From Hymenobacter duratus (GTDB lineage: Bacteria; Bacteroidota; Bacteroidia; Cytophagales; Hymenobacteraceae), in NCBI RefSeq assembly GCF_014698995.1, contig NZ_JACWZZ010000001.1, positions 1,632,501 through 1,696,500 of the forward strand: a stretch of 64,000 nucleotides of DNA, read 5' to 3'. Positions 8,481 to 16,507 of the stretch are shown here, piece by piece (the first letter of the stretch is position 1; each line of letters begins with the position of its first letter). A program made the translations under genes and the position numbers. The notes below the pieces were generated by a model that was not told the origin of the DNA, ran no database searches, and saw nothing but the letters and a program-made list of their open reading frames with translations.

Positions 8481-9719
8481 GTGCGTACGTTTATCTGCTT
8501 GCTGTCGGCACTTTGCCTGACAGCTCCGGCCGCGCTGGCCCAGTCCAATTTCAAGCCCGGCTATATCCTGCCACCCACCGGCGACACGCTGCGTGGCGAA
8601 GTCGATTATCGGAGCGAGCAGCGCAACCGCAAGCTGTGCCGTTTCCGCCCGGCCAGCAGCGGCACCGTTACCGAATACCAACCCAATCAGCTGCAAGGGT
8701 TCGGCTACAGTGGCGGCACCAGTTACCAGAGCCGGGAGCTGCCGGGTGCCCCCGCCGAAAAAGTGTTTCTGCAGGTGCTGGCGCTGGGCAATGCCTCGCT
8801 CTACCGCACCGTGCAGGCCGATGACCGGGAAGTGTATTATGCCGGCCGCGAAACCACCGGCCCGCTGCAGCTCCTGGTACAGCGCGACACAACCATGATG
8901 GTCTATAGCAAGGCCGTGGGCCGCGAAATCAACACGCTGGAACGGTCGTATCCGTTTCGGAGCAAGCTGGCAATGCTCATGGCCGACTGTCCGAAGGTGC
9001 AGGCCAGCATTGTGAATATGGAGCTGAAGGAGCAGCGGCTTCTGAAGCTTTTCTCGGAGTACAACGCCTGCGCCGGTGGCAGCGCGCCGCAGTACGTGGT
9101 AGCTGAACGCCGCACGAAAATAAACTTCCTGGTGCTGGGAGGTATCTATCAGTCAAAACTGACGATGCGATACGACTTTTCGGATACGGAGTTGAAAGCA
9201 GCACGTAGTTCCATCTTTGGCGGGGGGCTGATAGTACATCCTAGTTTTTTTCATCACAAGCTGTCAGCCGCGCTAGAGGCTCTCTATGTTAAGCAGACGT
9301 ATGAGAAAACTTATCAGGGGTTGGTAACCAGCGGCTTGCTCACAGGTCAGATGGTACCAAGATATGCTGTTGTTAACCTGACTTCCATCCGGTTGCCGTT
9401 ACTAATGCGCTACACGATTCTGCAAGGTGGTGTGCGGCCTTATATACAAGCCGGAGCAGTAGTGAGTTTCCAGACGCAGGGTGATGCTCGGTTAGAGACA
9501 GAAATACCCCGCTTCGGTACTGACAGGCGAGAATTTTCAGTTCGTACTACTTTTTTTGGTGGCCTGTTGGGAGCCGGCATATCAATTCCGACTGGTAGCG
9601 TAGGCAGCATGCAGCTGGAAGCTCGCGCCGAATTATACGACGGAACATCAGAATCAGTAGAAACGCTTTCCGGCGTGAGAGGCATTTCCTTGCTGGCCGG
9701 CTACACGTTCGGGAAATAG
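8481..9719 (+). CDS. Outer-membrane beta-barrel protein
   Basis: A protein of about 412 residues starting at GTG 8481, which gives the clean signal peptide VRTFICLLSALCLTAPAALAQ; an in-frame TTG at 8418 would add an unlikely extension. After the signal there is a short domain (PTGDTLRGEVDYRSEQRN) seen in Bacteroidota proteins of unknown function, then alternating beta strands (LVLGGIYQSKLTMRYDF, RPYIQAGAVVSFQT, LEARAELYDG) ending in GYTFGK, typical of PorT-like/outer-membrane-protein beta-barrel domains. Predicted outer-membrane location. From about 9100 on, the gene is richer in A and T than its first half, so the barrel part may have a different history. Ligand and role unknown. Confidence 0.7.
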   Translation: MRTFICLLSALCLTAPAALAQSNFKPGYILPPTGDTLRGEVDYRSEQRNRKLCRFRPASSGTVTEYQPNQLQGFGYSGGTSYQSRELPGAPAEKVFLQVLALGNASLYRTVQADDREVYYAGRETTGPLQLLVQRDTTMMVYSKAVGREINTLERSYPFRSKLAMLMADCPKVQASIVNMELKEQRLLKLFSEYNACAGGSAPQYVVAERRTKINFLVLGGIYQSKLTMRYDFSDTELKAARSSIFGGGLIVHPSFFHHKLSAALEALYVKQTYEKTYQGLVTSGLLTGQMVPRYAVVNLTSIRLPLLMRYTILQGGVRPYIQAGAVVSFQTQGDARLETEIPRFGTDRREFSVRTTFFGGLLGAGISIPTGSVGSMQLEARAELYDGTSESVETLSGVRGISLLAGYTFGK

Positions 9720-9862
9720 CGCAAAAGCTTTCTGAATCCTATGTCGGCTGCTGCGGGCCGGGCATCGTCAGCGGTTCCGGTTTGCCGGAAGCCGGGCGGG
9801 GCCCGGCCCGTTCTGCAGAGGCTGCGGTGGAGCGGCCGGGCCAAATAGTCGGGCGAGTGGAG

Positions 9863-9870
9863 TACCTTTG
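9863..9870 (+). promoter_or_regulatory. Bacteroidota -7 promoter element TACCTTTG
   Basis: Perfect match to TAnnTTTG, 24 bases before the start codon of the 5'-nucleotidase C-domain lipoprotein. No clear -33 TTG box is visible. Confidence 0.5.
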
Positions 9871-9893
9871 TGGTCCGCTTCTCACCTATTCTG

Positions 9894-10655
9894 ATGCAAC
9901 TCCCTCAATTCCGGATGGCCGCGCTTAGCCTGCTGGCGGCGGTAGCTCTGTTTCCTGCCTGCCAGCGTGCCACCTACGTTGCCAAGCCCCAGCTGGCCCC
10001 CGCTACGGCCCAGCCGGTAGGCAAAGACTTGGCCGATGATGCCATGGCTGCGGCCACTATTGCCCCGTACCGTCAGCGCGTTACGGAGCAGATGGCCGCC
10101 GTGCTGGGCACGGCTCCCGTGGCCATTACCAAAAATTCCGGTGAGTCGCCGCTGGCGAATTTTGTAGCTGACCTGCAGCGCAGCCGCGCCAGCCGCGAAA
10201 CCGGCCAGCCCATCGATTTGGGCGTGATGACCAACGGAGGGCTTCGTTCCCCGCTGCCGGCCGGCTCCATCACCATGGGCTCGGTGTTTGAGCTGATGCC
10301 GTTTGAGAATGAGCTCGTGATACTGGAAGTGTCCGGTGCCGTGGTGCAGCAGCTCTTCGAGTATGCGGCCCGCGTGAAAATGCCCATCTCGGGCGCTACC
10401 TATGTCGCCTCGCCGGAAGGCAGGCCCACCGATATCCGCATCAACGGGCAGCAGTTCAACCCTGCCCAGGACCGGATGTACACCATTGCCATCAGCGACT
10501 ACCTGGCCGGTGGCGGCGACCAACTGACGTTCTTCAAGAATAGCAAGCCCCGCAGCACCGGTGTGCTGCTGCGCAACGCCATTGCCGACCACATCCGGGA
10601 GCTGACAGCCGCCGGCCGGCCCGTGGAGGCGAAGGTAGATGGGCGCGTGAAGTAG
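9894..10655 (+). CDS. 5'-nucleotidase C-terminal-domain lipoprotein
   Basis: A 253-residue lipoprotein: hydrophobic signal followed by a lipobox ending at Cys23 (LFPAC). The mature part is only the C-terminal, substrate-binding domain of UshA/CpdB-type 5'-nucleotidases: NFVADLQRSRA, VMTNGGLRSPLPAG, FELMPFENELV and the final YLAGGGDQLTFF block. The metallophosphatase half is encoded by the next gene, 93 bases downstream. In standard UshA the phosphatase domain comes first in one chain; here the halves are separate and reversed in gene order. Probably in the periplasm, nucleotide or nucleoside-phosphate breakdown. The start is ATG 9894; an in-frame GTG at 9870 overlaps the promoter. Confidence 0.85.
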   Translation: MQLPQFRMAALSLLAAVALFPACQRATYVAKPQLAPATAQPVGKDLADDAMAAATIAPYRQRVTEQMAAVLGTAPVAITKNSGESPLANFVADLQRSRASRETGQPIDLGVMTNGGLRSPLPAGSITMGSVFELMPFENELVILEVSGAVVQQLFEYAARVKMPISGATYVASPEGRPTDIRINGQQFNPAQDRMYTIAISDYLAGGGDQLTFFKNSKPRSTGVLLRNAIADHIRELTAAGRPVEAKVDGRVK

Positions 10656-10748
10656 CCTGACAGAGCCGCTGAACAATCAGATTTTCAGGTGGCTTGTTCT
10701 GTTGCCGCCGCATTACTCACAGTTACTCACTTAGCTACTTTCAACGAA

Positions 10749-11675
10749 GTGAACCGTCGCGACTTCATCAAACACACTGGCGTAGGCGCCGCCGGCCTGG
10801 GTATTCTGGGTCTGGGGAGCCTGCCTGCCGCCGCCGAAGCAAAAGCCGACCGGCTGGTGATTCTGCATACCAACGACATGCACTCCCGCATCGAGCCGTT
10901 TCCGGACAACGCGGCGCAATGGGCCGGCATGGGCGGTATGGCGCACCGCGCGGCCCTCATCAAGCAGATTCGGGCACAGGAGCCGCACGTGCTGCTCCTC
11001 GACTCCGGCGACATCTGGCAGGGCACGCCGTATTTCAACTTCTTCATGGGGGAACTGGAATACAAGCTTATGACCCAGATGGCGTACGATGCCAGTACCC
11101 TCGGCAACCACGATTTCGACAATGGCTTGGAGGGCCTGCAGAAGCAGCTTCCCCACGCCGGTTTCCCCTTCCTGATTGCCAACTACGATTTTTCGGACAC
11201 CATCCTGGCCGGGAAGTTTCAGCCGTACAAGGTATTTGAGAAAGCCGGGCACCGCATCGGCGTGTTTGGCATCGGCATTGAAATGGCCGGGCTGGTATCC
11301 GACAAAAACTTTGGGGCTACCAAATACCTCGACCCCATAGCGGTAGCCAAAGACATGGTGGCCAAGCTGCGCGGTCCGGAAAAGTGTGACCTGGTTATTT
11401 GTCTGTCGCACCTGGGCTACAAATACGAAAGCGCCAAGCTCGACGACTTCAAGCTGGCCGCCGGCGCCCCCGGCATCGACCTGATACTGGGCGGCCACAC
11501 CCATACCTTCCTGCCAAAACCGGATGTGGTAGCGGGCCCGAACGGCCACCAGACCCTCATCAATCAGGTGGGCTGGTCGGGTATCAACCTCGGCCGTCTC
11601 GACTACGCATTTGAGCGCGGCACCCGCCGTCCGAGCGTGGCGGCGGCCTCCGTAGTGCCCGTTCGGGTAGCCTGA
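10749..11675 (+). CDS. Tat-exported 5'-nucleotidase-type metallophosphatase
   Basis: A 308-residue protein starting at GTG 10749, giving the twin-arginine signal VNRRDFIKHTGVGAAGLG, so it is folded before export. The calcineurin-like phosphatase motifs are complete: LHTNDMHS, DSGDIWQGTP, LGNHDFD, LSHLG and GGHTHTF, which bind the two metals. It lacks the nucleotidase C-terminal substrate domain, which the preceding gene supplies on a separate lipoprotein. The two products probably act together on nucleotides in the periplasm. An upstream in-frame GTG at 10689 would bury the RR motif and is rejected. The ligand specificity is inferred from the family only. Confidence 0.88.
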   Translation: MNRRDFIKHTGVGAAGLGILGLGSLPAAAEAKADRLVILHTNDMHSRIEPFPDNAAQWAGMGGMAHRAALIKQIRAQEPHVLLLDSGDIWQGTPYFNFFMGELEYKLMTQMAYDASTLGNHDFDNGLEGLQKQLPHAGFPFLIANYDFSDTILAGKFQPYKVFEKAGHRIGVFGIGIEMAGLVSDKNFGATKYLDPIAVAKDMVAKLRGPEKCDLVICLSHLGYKYESAKLDDFKLAAGAPGIDLILGGHTHTFLPKPDVVAGPNGHQTLINQVGWSGINLGRLDYAFERGTRRPSVAAASVVPVRVA

Positions 11676-11723
11676 TAAAAGCGGGACAAATACAAGGGGC
11701 AAAACGGTTTTTTCTCTCCTGAC

Positions 11724-11732
11724 TTTTCCACA
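11724..11732 (+). other. DnaA-box-like site TTTTCCACA
   Basis: One mismatch from the TTATCCACA consensus, about 100 bases before dnaA. Only one such site is visible, so it could be autoregulatory, part of an origin, or chance. Confidence 0.3.
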
Positions 11733-11753
11733 TTTTTGTCTCCCTTTGGAAAA

Positions 11754-11776
11754 AACGGGCTCTGCCAGAGCCCGTT
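11754..11776 (-). terminator. Hairpin in the dnaA leader
   Basis: AACGGGCTCT pairs with AGAGCCCGTT around GCC. The A-run lies before it on the plus strand, so as a terminator it would read on the minus strand, where no gene ends here. Confidence 0.35.
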
Positions 11777-11829
11777 CGCGCCTCTTCTATCCTGCATACA
11801 CACCTCTCGATTTCGTAACTAACTGATTG

Positions 11830-13323
11830 ATGCTGAAGGATTGCCGTACAGTCTGGGCGAATTGCCTTCGCGTCATCAAAGCGAATATTGGTGAGCAGAG
11901 CTTCAGGACATGGTTCATGCCCATTGTGCCTGTGCACCTGCAGAATAACGTGCTCATCATTCAGGTGCCGAGCACGTATTTCTACGAATTTCTGGAGGAG
12001 CACTACGTAGAGGAGCTCAAACGCGCCATCCATCAGGAACTGGGCCCCGACGGGCGGCTGGAATACAGCATCGTGGTGGACCAGGGCAACAGCCAGAACC
12101 AGCCGCGCACGCTCAACCTGCCTACGGCCCGCAAGGCCGCGGCCCCGGCAGCCGTGGCTACGCCCGCCGCCGCGCTGGCCACTGGCCCCATGTCGTCGTC
12201 GGCGCGGCACATGGCTGGAGCCGCGGCAGCGCCGGCGCCTACGGGCATGCTGCGCAACCCCTTCGAGGCTAGCAAAGCTATTGACCGGAACTACCTGCAC
12301 TCGCAACTGAATGGCAGCTACACCTTCGAAAACTACATTGAAGGTGACTGTAACCGGCTGGCGCGCTCGGCGGGCCTTGCCGTGGCCAACAAGCCCGGCA
12401 CCACTAGCTTCAACCCATTGATGGTGTACGGCGGCGTGGGCCTGGGCAAAACCCACCTAGTGCAGGCCATCGGCAACCACATCAAAGCCAGCAACTCCGA
12501 CAAATTCGTGCTCTACGTATCGGCGGAGAAGTTCACGAACCAGTTCATCGAAAGCCTGCGGGCCAACGCGGTGCAGGACTTTGCCAACTTCTACCTGCTG
12601 GTGGACATCCTGATTCTGGACGATGTGCAGTTTTTATCCGGCAAAGACAAAACGCAGGAGATGTTCTTCCACATCTTCAACCACCTGCATCAGGCTGGCA
12701 AGCAGATTGTGATGACTTCGGACCGGCCCCCGCGCGACTTGGTGGGCTTGGAGGACCGGCTGCTTTCCCGCTTCAAATGGGGCCTCACGGCTGACCTGCA
12801 AAGCCCGGACTTCGAGACGCGCATGGCTATCATCCAGAACAAGATGCAGCAGGATGGCATCGATATTCCACCGCAGGTGGTGGAGTATTTGGCCCATTCC
12901 GTGAACACTAACGTGCGCGAGCTGGAAGGCGTGCTGATTTCGCTCGTGGCGCAAAGCAGCCTCAACCGCCGCGAAATTGACCTGGAAATGGCCAAGCAGG
13001 CGTTGCGCCACATCATTGAGGAAGTAGAGGCGGAAGTCAACATCGACTTTATTCAGAAGACCTGCGCCGAGTATTTCAGTGTGCCCCTGGACCTGCTCAA
13101 AGCCAAAACCCGCAAGAAAGAAGTGGTAACGGCGCGCCAGGTTGCCATGTACTTCGCCAAGGAACACACTAGTCACTCGCTCAAAAGCATCGGACACCAC
13201 TTCGGCGGCCGCGACCATAGCACCGTGATTCACTCGGTGCAAACGGTATCGGACCTGATTGACTCCGACAAGAGCTTCCGCGGCCAGATTGTGGAGCTGC
13301 GCAAGAAGTTCGCTGGCAAATAA
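11830..13323 (+). CDS. dnaA: Chromosomal replication initiator DnaA
   Basis: A 497-residue initiator that binds DnaA boxes and melts the origin. Domain I is at about 1-85 (LRVIKANIGEQSFRTWF), domain II is an Ala/Pro-rich linker (about 100-145), and the AAA+ domain has Walker A GGVGLGKTH from 201 and Walker B LILDDVQF. The C-terminal domain IV ends with the DNA-binding signature GHHFGGRDHSTVIHS. The ATG at 11830 is preferred to a TTG one codon earlier. dnaN and recF do not follow; instead a very strong bidirectional terminator ends the unit. Upstream are a DnaA-box-like site and a hairpin. Confidence 0.98.
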   Translation: MLKDCRTVWANCLRVIKANIGEQSFRTWFMPIVPVHLQNNVLIIQVPSTYFYEFLEEHYVEELKRAIHQELGPDGRLEYSIVVDQGNSQNQPRTLNLPTARKAAAPAAVATPAAALATGPMSSSARHMAGAAAAPAPTGMLRNPFEASKAIDRNYLHSQLNGSYTFENYIEGDCNRLARSAGLAVANKPGTTSFNPLMVYGGVGLGKTHLVQAIGNHIKASNSDKFVLYVSAEKFTNQFIESLRANAVQDFANFYLLVDILILDDVQFLSGKDKTQEMFFHIFNHLHQAGKQIVMTSDRPPRDLVGLEDRLLSRFKWGLTADLQSPDFETRMAIIQNKMQQDGIDIPPQVVEYLAHSVNTNVRELEGVLISLVAQSSLNRREIDLEMAKQALRHIIEEVEAEVNIDFIQKTCAEYFSVPLDLLKAKTRKKEVVTARQVAMYFAKEHTSHSLKSIGHHFGGRDHSTVIHSVQTVSDLIDSDKSFRGQIVELRKKFAGK

Positions 13324-13330
13324 TTTCGTG

Positions 13331-13385
13331 CAAGCCCAATAAAAAAGCCTTCAACGCTACGTTGAAGGCTTTTTTATTGGGCTTG
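13331..13385. terminator. Long perfect bidirectional terminator
   Basis: A 26-bp perfect stem with a 3-base CTA loop and internal A6/T6 tracts between convergent dnaA and the membrane-protein gene at 13395. Unusually long for a terminator. Confidence 0.9.
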
Positions 13386-13394
13386 GGCTGAGGG

Positions 13395-13883
13395 CTAGGC
13401 TGGAGCCTGTGCATCAACCAGCGGAATCTGGTACTTGATAGCGAAGGTGCGCAGCTGCTCCATGAGTTGGCGCTTGCGCTTGCGGCCGCGCACTTCGCGT
13501 AGGCTTAGGGCATACGTGCCGTCGTCCTTAGTGTGCACTCGCACTTGGCGAGGAGCCATTTCCAGCCGCGTGATACTTTCGGCAGCGAATACCTGCTTGG
13601 GCCGGAACAGACCAGCTTTGTGTACGATGTAGCCCGGCGTGAACTCCAAGTAGCTCTGCGTCCCGAAAACCGGCGCGTTGTGCACCAGTACGTAGCCCAG
13701 ATACACCACACTGAAAATCAGGAACACGTAATGCAGAAAGTGCATGTCGTTCAGGCCGCTGTCGGTGAAAATCAGGGCTAGGGTGTAGACAATCCAGATG
13801 GTGCCGATGAAAATCTGCCCCCAGAAAGGAATGCGCGACGTATTGGCGGGTTGAAGACGAATGCGGGTAGAGTTGGCAGGCAT
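13395..13883 (-). CDS. Two-helix membrane protein with PH-like domain
   Basis: A 162-residue protein starting at ATG 13883 (MPANSTRIRLQPANTSR); the frame continues upstream, but that part overlaps the osmC terminator. Two membrane helices lie at about 21-40 and 49-67, separated by the short loop DSGLNDMHF. The C-terminal 90 residues form beta strands and a final basic helix (GRKRKRQLMEQLRTFAIKYQ), the layout of bacterial membrane-anchored PH-like domains. No catalytic motif is seen. It is convergent with dnaA. The structural description is reasonable; the function is unknown. Confidence 0.65.
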   Translation of the reverse strand: MPANSTRIRLQPANTSRIPFWGQIFIGTIWIVYTLALIFTDSGLNDMHFLHYVFLIFSVVYLGYVLVHNAPVFGTQSYLEFTPGYIVHKAGLFRPKQVFAAESITRLEMAPRQVRVHTKDDGTYALSLREVRGRKRKRQLMEQLRTFAIKYQIPLVDAQAPA

Positions 13884-13921
13884 AGCGGCAGTAATGGTCG
13901 CAACAAAAGGCAAAGAAAGCG

Positions 13922-13956
13922 AAAAACCGGCAACGCACACGGCGCGGCCGGTTTTT
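13922..13956 (-). terminator. Terminator after osmC
   Basis: AAAAACCGGC pairs with GCCGGTTTTT; downstream of osmC on the minus strand and just before the next gene's start. Confidence 0.75.
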
Positions 13957-13984
13957 GCTGCTGGCATGAAGCAATGACTATGCG

Positions 13985-14413
13985 CTACTTCAGCGTAGCC
14001 GAAGTCAACTCCATTTCCGGTACCGCCTTTAGTAGCACCGAAATCGGACAGTTTTCCTTAGCTTTCTCAGCGTATTGCTGAAACTCTTCCTGCGACACAC
14101 CTTCTACTTCGCCTTCCGTCGTCAGGGCAATTTTCACCACTTTGGGTGCTTCTCCCGAGGTATCCAGCGTCACTTTCGATTCGGTGCGAATCTGTTTCAC
14201 CTGTTTACCATCCTTCGTTAGGATACTGGTCAGGAACATGGTGTAGCAGCCGGCGTGGGCCGCGCCGATAAGTTCTTCGGGGTTGGTGCCCTTCTGGCCC
14301 TCAAACCGGGCGCCTACCGAGTAAGGCGCTTTCACGGTGCCGCTCTGCGTTGAAATTTCGCCGCTGCCTTTGATGTCGCCGTTCCAAACGGCATTGCCAC
14401 GTTGGTTGATCAT
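13985..14413 (-). CDS. osmC: OsmC-family peroxiredoxin
   Basis: A 142-residue OsmC protein that reduces organic hydroperoxides through two cysteines. Cys56 lies in GAAHAGCYTMF and Cys122 in KENCPISVLL, the standard pair; the segment GTNPEELIGAAHAGC is diagnostic. Full length for OsmC rather than OhrA, and closest to the osmotically inducible subgroup by the EELIGAAHAGC pattern. It is monocistronic with its own terminator. ATG 14413 (MINQRGNAVWNGD) is the start. Cytoplasmic; electron donor not visible from context. Confidence 0.93.
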   Translation of the reverse strand: MINQRGNAVWNGDIKGSGEISTQSGTVKAPYSVGARFEGQKGTNPEELIGAAHAGCYTMFLTSILTKDGKQVKQIRTESKVTLDTSGEAPKVVKIALTTEGEVEGVSQEEFQQYAEKAKENCPISVLLKAVPEMELTSATLK

Positions 14414-14558
14414 GGGTGAAGTAGTGAGGTGAATAGTTATCTGGCTATACCATAAGTCAGCTTGCTATGTTACGCACAGACGAGGTAGGGATTGCTGTGA
14501 GCGACGCATACGCCAATAGCGGCTACATTTACCGACCCACAACTCCGCTTCCTACCGC

Positions 14559-16061
14559 ATGGGTCTGAAATCTGTTCTGAGCCGGCCGCTGGCCGCTTAC
14601 ATTGCCCGCCAGTACGCCCGCTGGCAACATGACCCCATTGGCACGCAGCAACAGGTGCTACAAGAGCTGCTGAAGCAAGGTGCCCGCACTGCCTTTGGCC
14701 GCGACCATAGCCTAGCCGGCGCCCGCACCGCCCAAGATCTGGCCCGCTTGGTTCCGGTGCGCGACTACGAGGCACTGAGCCCGTATTTCAACCGCGTAAA
14801 AGCCGGCGAGGCCGATGTGCTATGGCCGGGCAAGCCGTTGTATCTGGCCAAAACCAGCGGCACCACGAGCGGCGCCAAGTACATTCCCATCACCCAGGAC
14901 AGCATCCCGAACCACATCAACGGCGCCCGCGACGCGCTACTTCACTACGTACACCGCACCGGCAACAGCCGCTTTCTGGATGGCAAGCTGATTTTTTTGT
15001 CTGGTTCGCCAGAGCTGGAAACGGTAGCCGGAATTCATACGGGGCGGCTTTCGGGCATTGCCAACCACCACGTGCCGGCTTACCTGCGCCGCAACCAGCT
15101 GCCCAGCTACCAGACCAACATCATCGAAGACTGGGAAACCAAGCTGGACCGGATTGTGGAGGAAACCCTGCACCAGCCCATGACGCTGATTTCCGGGATT
15201 CCGCCGTGGGTGCAGATGTATTTCGACCGGATAGTGGCCCGCGCCGGCCGGCCGGTGGGGGAGGTGTTTCCGCAGTTCGACCTGTTCGTGTACGGCGGCG
15301 TCAACTTTGAGCCATACCGCAAGAAGCTGTTTGAAACCATCGGGCGGCCCGTGGATAGCGTAGAACTGTTTCCGGCTTCCGAAGGCTTTCTGGCGTTTCA
15401 GGACGAACCCGGCAACCCCGGTATGCTGCTACTGCTCAACGCCGGCATTTTCTACGAATTTGTTCCGGCGGAACGGTTTTTTGAGGAGAACCCGCCGCGC
15501 CTCACCTTGGCCGAGGTGGAGCTGGATCAGCAGTATGCCCTAGTGCTTACTTCCAACGCGGGGCTGTGGGCCTACAGTATCGGCGACACGGTACGCTTCA
15601 CCCAGAAATATCCGTTCCGCGTGGTGGTCACGGGCCGCATTAAACACTTCCTTTCGGCGTTTGGCGAGCATGTTATCGGTGAAGAAGTGGAGCAAACTCT
15701 GCGCGAAGCCATGCGCCAGCACCCCGAAGTGGAAGTGGTCGAATTCACGGTAGCCCCCCGCGTCAGCGACGACCCGGCCGTGCCGTCCCGCCACGAATGG
15801 CTCGTGGAGTTTGCCCAGCCACCCCACGACCTTGCTGCCTTTGCCGCCGCCCTCGATACTGGCCTGCGTCAGCGCAACACCTACTACGACGACCTATTGG
15901 CTGGCAACATTCTGGCGCCGCTGCAGCTTACACCGCTATCCGCCGGGGCTTTCCAGCGCTATATGAAGAGCCAGGGCAAGCTCGGTGGCCAGAACAAAGT
16001 GCCCCGTCTGAGCAATGACCGGAAGCTGGCCGAAGGGTTGCTGACCGTTAATCTTGTATAA
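14559..16061 (+). CDS. GH3-family acyl-acid amido synthetase
   Basis: A 500-residue member of the GH3 family of adenylating enzymes. In plants these join amino acids to auxin or jasmonate; bacterial copies are common in Bacteroidota but their substrates are not known. Visible motifs are the phosphate-binding loop YLAKTSGTTSGAKYIP, the mid-domain VYGGVNFEPYRKKLFE, ELFPASEGFLAFQ and the hinge/C-terminal GRIKHFLSAFGEHVIGEEVE. The length equals plant GH3 proteins minus some insertions. It is a single gene divergent from osmC. Start ATG 14559 (MGLKSVLSRPL). The enzyme class is firm, the substrate open. Confidence 0.92.
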   Translation: MGLKSVLSRPLAAYIARQYARWQHDPIGTQQQVLQELLKQGARTAFGRDHSLAGARTAQDLARLVPVRDYEALSPYFNRVKAGEADVLWPGKPLYLAKTSGTTSGAKYIPITQDSIPNHINGARDALLHYVHRTGNSRFLDGKLIFLSGSPELETVAGIHTGRLSGIANHHVPAYLRRNQLPSYQTNIIEDWETKLDRIVEETLHQPMTLISGIPPWVQMYFDRIVARAGRPVGEVFPQFDLFVYGGVNFEPYRKKLFETIGRPVDSVELFPASEGFLAFQDEPGNPGMLLLLNAGIFYEFVPAERFFEENPPRLTLAEVELDQQYALVLTSNAGLWAYSIGDTVRFTQKYPFRVVVTGRIKHFLSAFGEHVIGEEVEQTLREAMRQHPEVEVVEFTVAPRVSDDPAVPSRHEWLVEFAQPPHDLAAFAAALDTGLRQRNTYYDDLLAGNILAPLQLTPLSAGAFQRYMKSQGKLGGQNKVPRLSNDRKLAEGLLTVNLV

Positions 16062-16078
16062 ATTAATTCACTAAATAC

Positions 16079-16501
16079 ATGTTTGTTCCTAAACTATACA
16101 GAAACCAACATCTGGTTTTAGGTGAGTCTTATAACTCACCTAGTGTGAATCAATTCCCCGATGTTGAGCAAATAGCTGTCAGAACTAACCTTGCAAAAGA
16201 TGATGTAATGCAAGCCGCTTACTTATTAAAAGGTAAAGGCTATGTTCATGTAAATAGGGATAAAAAACCGTTCATAGTTGCATGTTCGCCCGAAGGGGCT
16301 CAAGCTTACCTACAAAAGAAGCTACTGGAAGAAGGCAAAGAGAAAGGAAAAGCGGAGTTATTAAGATGGATACAGATAATGGGTATAGTTACAGCATCTT
16401 TTATAGGTCTAGCCACTTTCGTGAATAATTTGATTAAAACAGATGATAATGCAGCTAGAATAAAGGTATTAGAGTTGAAAGTACATTCGATGCGAGAGTA
16501 G
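16079..16501 (+). CDS. AT-rich orphan: winged-helix-like domain plus membrane helix
   Basis: A 140-residue protein in a strikingly AT-rich stretch (about 16060-16505). Residues 20-85 look like a small helix-turn-helix/winged-helix unit (PDVEQIAVRTNLAKDDVMQA, then LLKGKGYVHVNRDKKP). A basic, charged linker (EEGKEKGKAELLRW) leads to a membrane helix at about 95-118 and a short polar tail, possibly coiled. It starts 17 bases after the GH3 stop and ends 6 bases before the GreA-like gene, so it may ride in their transcript. Composition suggests transfer. I do not recognise the family. Confidence 0.6.
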   Translation: MFVPKLYRNQHLVLGESYNSPSVNQFPDVEQIAVRTNLAKDDVMQAAYLLKGKGYVHVNRDKKPFIVACSPEGAQAYLQKKLLEEGKEKGKAELLRWIQIMGIVTASFIGLATFVNNLIKTDDNAARIKVLELKVHSMRE

Positions 16502-16507
16502 CCATAT

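Noticed and set aside
13985..14413. OhrA-type organic hydroperoxide reductase
   Set aside because: The cysteine motifs and length fit the OsmC subgroup better.
14390..14460. Another GGTGA-type repeat array before osmC
   Set aside because: The units are irregular in spacing and sequence; no clear period.
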